From: Pseudarthrobacter phenanthrenivorans Sphe3 | Lineage (GTDB): Bacteria > Actinomycetota > Actinomycetes > Actinomycetales > Micrococcaceae | Length of the DNA stretch: 64,000 bases | Direction: 5' to 3' | NCBI RefSeq assembly: GCF_000189535.1 | Contig: NC_015145.1 | Location: forward strand, 2,232,001-2,296,000 | Shown here: positions 58,759-64,000 of the stretch, one piece after another | How positions within the stretch are numbered: the stretch's first letter is position 1 | Layout of the letters: each line of letters starts with the position of its first letter | Position numbers and translations under genes: made by a program | The notes under the pieces: generated by a model | What the model was told of the DNA's origin: nothing | What the model saw: the letters and a program-made list of their open reading frames with translations, nothing else | The model's database searches: none

Positions 58759-59799
58759 ATGGCTCCCGGCCGTCATCCGCTCGACGATCTGCGCGAAACC
58801 ATCGGCCACCTGGCCGATCAGCTCAAGCTGCCCGGTTCAGAGCGCGTGGACGACTTGGTCGGCGACCTTATCGGTACGAGGCCCGCGCCGGCCCGGCCGC
58901 TGTCCGAACTGCAGGCCGAGCTCGATGCATTGGTCGGACTGGAAACCGTGAAGGAACAGGTGCGTGCCCTCGTGGCACTGCTCCAGGTCCAGGCCCGCCG
59001 GAAAGCGCACGGCCTGCCGGAGGTGGCCACATCACAGCACCTGGTGTTCCTCGGAAACCCTGGCACGGGCAAGACCACCGTGGCGCGGCTCCTGGCCGAG
59101 ATGTACCGCGCGGTCGGACTGCTGCAGAAAGGCCATCTGGTGGAGGTCGACCGTTCGGGACTGGTGGGGCAGTACGTCGGCGCGACCGCCATCAAGACGG
59201 ACCGGGTGATCCGGCGTGCGCTGGACGGCGTCCTGTTCATCGACGAGGCCTACGCGCTGGCCCCGGAGGACGGCCGAATGGACTTCGGGCCGGAAGCGAT
59301 CGAGGTCCTGCTCAAGCGGATGGAGGACCACCGCCACCGCCTGGTCGTGATTGTGGCAGGGTACCCGCGGCTGATGGAGTCCTTCCTGCTCTCGAACCCC
59401 GGACTGCGCTCCCGTTTCGCCCGCGAGATCACGTTCCCCGACTACTCCGTCGACGCACTCCAGACGATCTTCCACCAGATGCTGGCCCAGCACGAGTACA
59501 CGCTGGAGCCGAGTGCGGACCAGATGCTGCGCCGCATCCTCACCGGGCTCCACGCGGGCGAGGACTCCGGCAACGCACGGTTCGCCCGCACGCTGTTCGA
59601 GCAGGCTCTCAACCGCCAGGCGCTGCGGCTGTCGCTTGACAAGGAACAAAGTCTCGACACGCTCGATCGGGAGGCTGTCATGACGCTCACCGCGGACGAC
59701 ATCGTCCAGGCCGCGCTGGCCTTGGGTGAGCAGCCAGAGCCGGAACCGGAAACGACGCCGGAACCGGTGCAATCGCGTTGGTGGCGCTGGCTGGCCTGA
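58759..59799 (+). CDS. CbxX/CfqX-type AAA ATPase (EccA-like), orphan
   Basis: AAA protein of 346 aa. An N-terminal segment of about 70 residues precedes LVGLETVKEQVRALV. Walker A GNPGTGKTTVAR and Walker B LFIDEAYAL are clear, then GYPRLMESFLLSNPGLRSRF, a CbxX-type sequence. Relatives include RuBisCO activases and ESX-secretion EccA ATPases. No other ESX gene or RuBisCO gene lies nearby, so the partner is unknown. The ATG at 58759 has no clear ribosome site; a GTG at 58708 is a longer option. The C-terminus is acidic with a Trp-rich end (SRWWRWLA). Confidence 0.85.
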   Translation: MAPGRHPLDDLRETIGHLADQLKLPGSERVDDLVGDLIGTRPAPARPLSELQAELDALVGLETVKEQVRALVALLQVQARRKAHGLPEVATSQHLVFLGNPGTGKTTVARLLAEMYRAVGLLQKGHLVEVDRSGLVGQYVGATAIKTDRVIRRALDGVLFIDEAYALAPEDGRMDFGPEAIEVLLKRMEDHRHRLVVIVAGYPRLMESFLLSNPGLRSRFAREITFPDYSVDALQTIFHQMLAQHEYTLEPSADQMLRRILTGLHAGEDSGNARFARTLFEQALNRQALRLSLDKEQSLDTLDREAVMTLTADDIVQAALALGEQPEPEPETTPEPVQSRWWRWLA

Positions 59800-59890
59800 C
59801 TGGATCCGCGCCTGTTGTCAGCCGAAAGCACGTACCGCCCCCCCGAGCGGTGAAAGCATGGCTATTCCTCCGAAGTGCACCCCCAACGCC

Positions 59891-59896
59891 TAAAAT
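59891..59896 (+). promoter_or_regulatory. -10 element of a leaderless DUF3090 transcript
   Basis: TAAAAT lies 6 nt before the ATG at 59903, and there is no ribosome site, so the transcript probably starts at the ATG. A -35 is not obvious. Confidence 0.55.
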
Positions 59897-59902
59897 ACTG
59901 GC

Positions 59903-60457
59903 ATGCCTACACGTGTTCACGAGTTTGCCTGGCCTGATCGGGTTGTCATCGGCACCATCGGCGTTCCAGGAGAGCGCACGTTCTACCTGCAGGTGCGCAC
60001 GGGCACGCAAATCGTGAGTATCGCCCTGGAGAAACAGCAGTCGGCTCTCCTCGCCGAGAAAATTGACGAGATTCTCGACCAGCTCATCACCCTCGAGGGC
60101 AACCCCTTTAGCGTCCCCACAGGCACTCCCATTGAATTGGTGGACAACGACCAGCTCGAGCCCGTTGAGGAGCAGTTTCGGACCGGGGCCATGGGATTAG
60201 GTTGGGATCCGACGACGGCCCAGGTGGTCGTCGAGGCTTACCCGATTACCGACGTCGATGACGATGACAACGGCGAATCGCTCGAGGAAGACGGCGCTGA
60301 AGCGCCCGAAATGCTGCTGGTGCGCATGCCGGTCGGTACCGCGCGTGCCTTCGCCAAGCGCACCCGTGAGGTGGTCGGCGCCGGGCGTCCCGCATGCCCA
60401 CTCTGCGGTTACCCCGTGGACCCGGGCGGACACGTCTGTACTCTTCCCGAGGTCTGA
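59903..60457 (+). CDS. DUF3090 family protein
   Basis: Conserved actinobacterial protein of 184 aa. The N-terminal region (HEFAWPDRVVIGTIGVPGERTFYLQVRTG) and the C-terminal zinc-type motif CPLCGYPVDPGGHVC are characteristic. The middle is acidic (DVDDDDNGESLEED). Function is not established; in other actinobacteria the gene often neighbours SCO1664-type proteins, which are not seen here. It ends before a strong bidirectional hairpin that separates it from nrdF. Confidence 0.85.
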   Translation: MPTRVHEFAWPDRVVIGTIGVPGERTFYLQVRTGTQIVSIALEKQQSALLAEKIDEILDQLITLEGNPFSVPTGTPIELVDNDQLEPVEEQFRTGAMGLGWDPTTAQVVVEAYPITDVDDDDNGESLEEDGAEAPEMLLVRMPVGTARAFAKRTREVVGAGRPACPLCGYPVDPGGHVCTLPEV

Positions 60458-60531
60458 CGCCGGAGCCCGAGCCACTGACTGCCGAGCCGACGCTCACAGG
60501 CCGCATCGGGTTTGCTGTACTGGCCGACGCA

Positions 60532-60567
60532 AAACGACCCCGCATGCAATTGCGTGCGGGGTCGTTT
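60532..60567. terminator. Bidirectional terminator between DUF3090 and nrdF
   Basis: AAACGACCCCGCA (60532-60544) pairs perfectly with 60555-60567, with a 10-nt loop. It is flanked by A-rich and TTT bases, so it can act on both strands. Confidence 0.85.
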
Positions 60568-60594
60568 CAGCTGAACGTGTGAGGCCGGACGGAC

Positions 60595-61650
<1,056 letters not shown>

Positions 61651-61666
61651 TCAGTTGAAGCTGCAA

Positions 61667-63838
61667 CTAGAGCATGCAGCTGACGCAGCCCTCAACCTCG
61701 GTCCCTTCCAGCGCGAGCTGGCGGAGACGGATGTAGTAGATGGTCTTGATGCCCTTCTTCCAGGCGTAGATCTGGGCCTTGTTGATGTCGCGCGTGGTGG
61801 CGGTGTCCTTGAAGAACAGCGTCAGGGACAGGCCCTGGTCCACGTGCTGGGTGGCTGCGGCGTAGGTGTCGATGACCTTCTCATAGCCGATCTCGTACGC
61901 GTCCTGGTAGTACTCCAGGTTGTCGTTCGTGAGGTACGGCGCCGGGTAGTATACGCGGCCCAGCTTGCCTTCCTTGCGAATCTCGATCTTGGACGCCACC
62001 GGGTGGATCGAGGAGGTGGAGTTGTTGATGTAGGAGATCGAGCCGGTGGGCGGAACAGCCTGCAGGTTCTGGTTGTAGATGCCGTGCTCCATGACCGAAG
62101 CCTTCAGCGCCAGCCAGTCAGCCTGCGTGGGGATGTGCACGTTCTTGAAGAGCTCGCGGACCTTCTCGGTCTGCGGCACCCACTCCTGCTCCGTGTACTT
62201 GTCGAAGTATTCGCCCGACGCGTACTTGGACTTCTCAAAGCCGCCGAAGGTCTGGCCGGTCTCGATGGCCAGCAGGTTGGAGGCGCGGACGGCGTGATAC
62301 ACCACCGAGTAGAAGTAGATGTTGGTGAAGTCCAGGCCCTCTTCGGACCCGTAGTGGACCCGCTCACGTGCCAGGTAGCCGTGCAGGTTCATCTGGCCCA
62401 GGCCAATGGCGTGGCTCTGGTCGTTGCCCTTGGCGATGGACGGCACCGAGGTGATGTTGGACATGTCGGACACTGCGGAGAGCGAGCGGATGGCCGTCTC
62501 GATGGTCAGGCCGAAGTCCGGCGAGTCCATGGTCTTGGCAATGTTCAGCGAGCCCAGGTTGCAGGAGATGTCCTTGCCGGTGTCCGCGTAGGAGAGGTCA
62601 TCGTTGTACGTGGTGGGCTGGGAAACCTGGAGGATCTCCGAGCACAGGTTGGACATGATGATCTTGCCGTCAATCGGGTTGGCCCGGTTCACGGTGTCCT
62701 CGAACATGATGTACGGGTAGCCGGACTCGAACTGGATCTCGGCGAGGGTCTGGAAGAACTCGCGCGCCTTGATCTTGGTCTTCTTGATCCGGGAATCGTC
62801 CACCATCTCGTAGTACTTCTCGGTGACCGAGACGTCGGAGAACGGCATGCCGTAGACGCGTTCGACGTCGTACGGGGAGAACAGGTACATGTCCTCGTCC
62901 CGCTTGGCCAGCTCGAACGTGATGTCCGGGATGACGACGCCGAGTGAGAGGGTCTTGATGCGGATCTTCTCGTCCGCGTTCTCGCGCTTGGTGTCAAGGA
63001 AGCGGTAGATGTCCGGGTGGTGCGCGTGCAGGTATACGGCACCGGCACCCTGGCGGGCACCGAGCTGGTTGGCGTAGGAGAAGCTGTCTTCGAGGAGCTT
63101 CATCACGGGGATCACGCCGGAGGACTGGTTCTCGATCTGCTTGATCGGCGCGCCCACTTCACGGATGTTGGTCAGCGCGAACGCCACGCCGCCGCCGCGC
63201 TTGGACAGCTGCAGGGCGGAGTTGATGGAGCGGCCGATCGATTCCATGTTGTCTTCGATGCGGAGCAGGAAGCAGGAGACCAGCTCGCCGCGCTGCTTTT
63301 TGCCCGCGTTCAGGAACGTGGGGGTGGCCGGCTGGAAGCGGCCCTCGATGATTTCGTCCACCATCTGGGTGGCCAGCTGCTCGTTGCCTCGGGCCAGGTG
63401 CAGGGCAACCATGCACACACGGTCCTCGTAGCGCTCCAGGAAGCGCTTGCCGTCGAACGTCTTCAGCGTGTAGGACGTGTAGAACTTGAAGGCGCCGAGG
63501 AAGGTCTCGAAGCGGAACTTCTTCTTGTAGGCACGGTTGAACAGCTCACGGATGAAGTTCATCGTGTACTGGTCCAGCGTTTCGCGCTCGTAGTAGTCGT
63601 TCTTGACCAGGTACTCGAGCTTCTCTTCCAGGTCGTGGAAGAACACGGTGTTGTTGTTCACGTGCTGCAGGAAGTACTGGTGCGCGGCCTCGCGGTCCGC
63701 CTCGAACTGGATCTCGCCGCTGGGACCGTACAGGTTCAGCATGGCGTTCAGCTCGTGGTAACCCAACCCCTTGTAGGCGGCAGGCATCTCGGGCTTCTGG
63801 GCCCTGGTTACTTCTGTGTCTGCGACAGTCGTGTCCAA
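61667..63838 (-). CDS. nrdE: Ribonucleotide reductase class Ib, alpha subunit
   Basis: Large catalytic subunit of 723 aa. Active-site cysteines: GELVSCFLL, the radical Cys in SNLCSEI, and SCNLGSLN. The C-terminal re-reduction pair is EGCVSCML. The start is a TTG at 63838 that lies inside the 3' end of nrdI (31 bp overlap). A later ATG (PEM, about residue 18) would shorten the conserved N-terminus. The order nrdI-nrdE-nrdF is the usual class Ib operon, so the enzyme needs oxygen or superoxide for cofactor assembly. Confidence 0.95.
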   Translation of the reverse strand: MDTTVADTEVTRAQKPEMPAAYKGLGYHELNAMLNLYGPSGEIQFEADREAAHQYFLQHVNNNTVFFHDLEEKLEYLVKNDYYERETLDQYTMNFIRELFNRAYKKKFRFETFLGAFKFYTSYTLKTFDGKRFLERYEDRVCMVALHLARGNEQLATQMVDEIIEGRFQPATPTFLNAGKKQRGELVSCFLLRIEDNMESIGRSINSALQLSKRGGGVAFALTNIREVGAPIKQIENQSSGVIPVMKLLEDSFSYANQLGARQGAGAVYLHAHHPDIYRFLDTKRENADEKIRIKTLSLGVVIPDITFELAKRDEDMYLFSPYDVERVYGMPFSDVSVTEKYYEMVDDSRIKKTKIKAREFFQTLAEIQFESGYPYIMFEDTVNRANPIDGKIIMSNLCSEILQVSQPTTYNDDLSYADTGKDISCNLGSLNIAKTMDSPDFGLTIETAIRSLSAVSDMSNITSVPSIAKGNDQSHAIGLGQMNLHGYLARERVHYGSEEGLDFTNIYFYSVVYHAVRASNLLAIETGQTFGGFEKSKYASGEYFDKYTEQEWVPQTEKVRELFKNVHIPTQADWLALKASVMEHGIYNQNLQAVPPTGSISYINNSTSSIHPVASKIEIRKEGKLGRVYYPAPYLTNDNLEYYQDAYEIGYEKVIDTYAAATQHVDQGLSLTLFFKDTATTRDINKAQIYAWKKGIKTIYYIRLRQLALEGTEVEGCVSCML

Positions 63839-64000
63839 AACGTATCCAATCCTTGGTTGACCCGGGTGACGTCTTCCGGCGTTCCCATAAGTTCGAATCT
63901 ATAGAGGTGGGGCACCTGGCATTTGGCGGCGATGATGTCCGCTGCCAGGCAGTAGTTGTCCCCGAAGTTTGTGTTGCCGGCACCGATGACGCCGCGCAGC
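63808..64000 (-). CDS. nrdI: NrdI flavodoxin-like protein, C-terminal part (cut by right edge)
   Basis: Only the last 63 residues are in the window: [34 protein letters not shown] and a tail ending QTQK. These are the conserved C-terminal blocks of NrdI, which helps form the manganese or iron cofactor of NrdF. Its stop (63808-63810) lies 31 bp inside nrdE, so translation is coupled. The start lies beyond 64000. Confidence 0.9.
   Translation of the reverse strand, partial: LRGVIGAGNTNFGDNYCLAADIIAAKCQVPHLYRFELMGTPEDVTRVNQGLDTFWTRLSQTQK

Noticed and set aside
58759..59799. Type VII secretion locus suggested by the EccA-like ATPase
   Set aside because: No EccB-E, WXG100 or mycosin genes are in the window.

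Overview
The window is high-GC DNA with dense genes, GTG and TTG starts, leaderless promoters and actinobacterial families (DUF3090, DUF5129, DUF222-HNH, DosR/DosS, class Ib nrdIEF). It most likely comes from a member of the Micrococcaceae such as Arthrobacter or Pseudarthrobacter; the species cannot be named from sequence alone. No rRNA, tRNA, CRISPR array, insertion sequence or prophage was seen.

Layout. 1-3.8 kb: a membrane-anchored polysaccharide deacetylase (left end cut) and a P2-type cation ATPase. About 3.8-41 kb: an island that looks like a hypoxia/dormancy (DosR-type) regulon. It holds a DosR-like response regulator and a convergent two-GAF DosS-like kinase, a hemerythrin-like protein, four universal stress proteins, three related PPOX-fold proteins, three more P-type ATPases, Hsp20, two zinc alcohol dehydrogenases, PEP synthase, a HAD-GH65 phosphorylase (frameshifted here), two flavodoxins, a GyrI-like protein, a YegP-like protein with an ABC-2 exporter, and several small or membrane proteins. 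Near its right end are an SDR, a DUF5129 protein and an HNH nuclease with an EVE/PUA-like N-terminus. About 41.7-47.7 kb: a fructan/sucrose uptake operon (LacI regulator, lipoprotein, two permeases, GH32). 47.7-55.7 kb: mixed genes (SRPBCC, DUF222-HNH, DoxX-like, VWA protein, ABM monooxygenase, lipoprotein, membrane protein). 55.7-58.6 kb: a thioredoxin-reductase-like fusion facing a UBP zinc finger, then a CBS-pair protein. 58.7-64 kb: an orphan CbxX-type AAA protein, DUF3090, and nrdF, nrdE and the end of nrdI.

How the genes work together. Eighteen sites in the island fit one promoter design: a 14-bp DosR-like box (local consensus close to GGGACTTTNGGCCC; the M. tuberculosis core is GGGACTWWAGTCCC), then 23 or 24 bp, then a -10 hexamer with A at position 2 and T at position 6. 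In seven cases the -10 ends 6-7 nt before the ATG, so the transcript should be leaderless. Five divergent intergenic regions carry one box for each direction. The predicted units cover oxygen sensing or binding, ion pumping, redox carriers, NAD(H)-linked alcohol metabolism, phosphate-conserving sugar cleavage and protein protection. That is a coherent programme for low-oxygen survival.

The regulatory reading is inference from sequence geometry plus what is known of DosR. Most enzyme calls rest on visible motifs.
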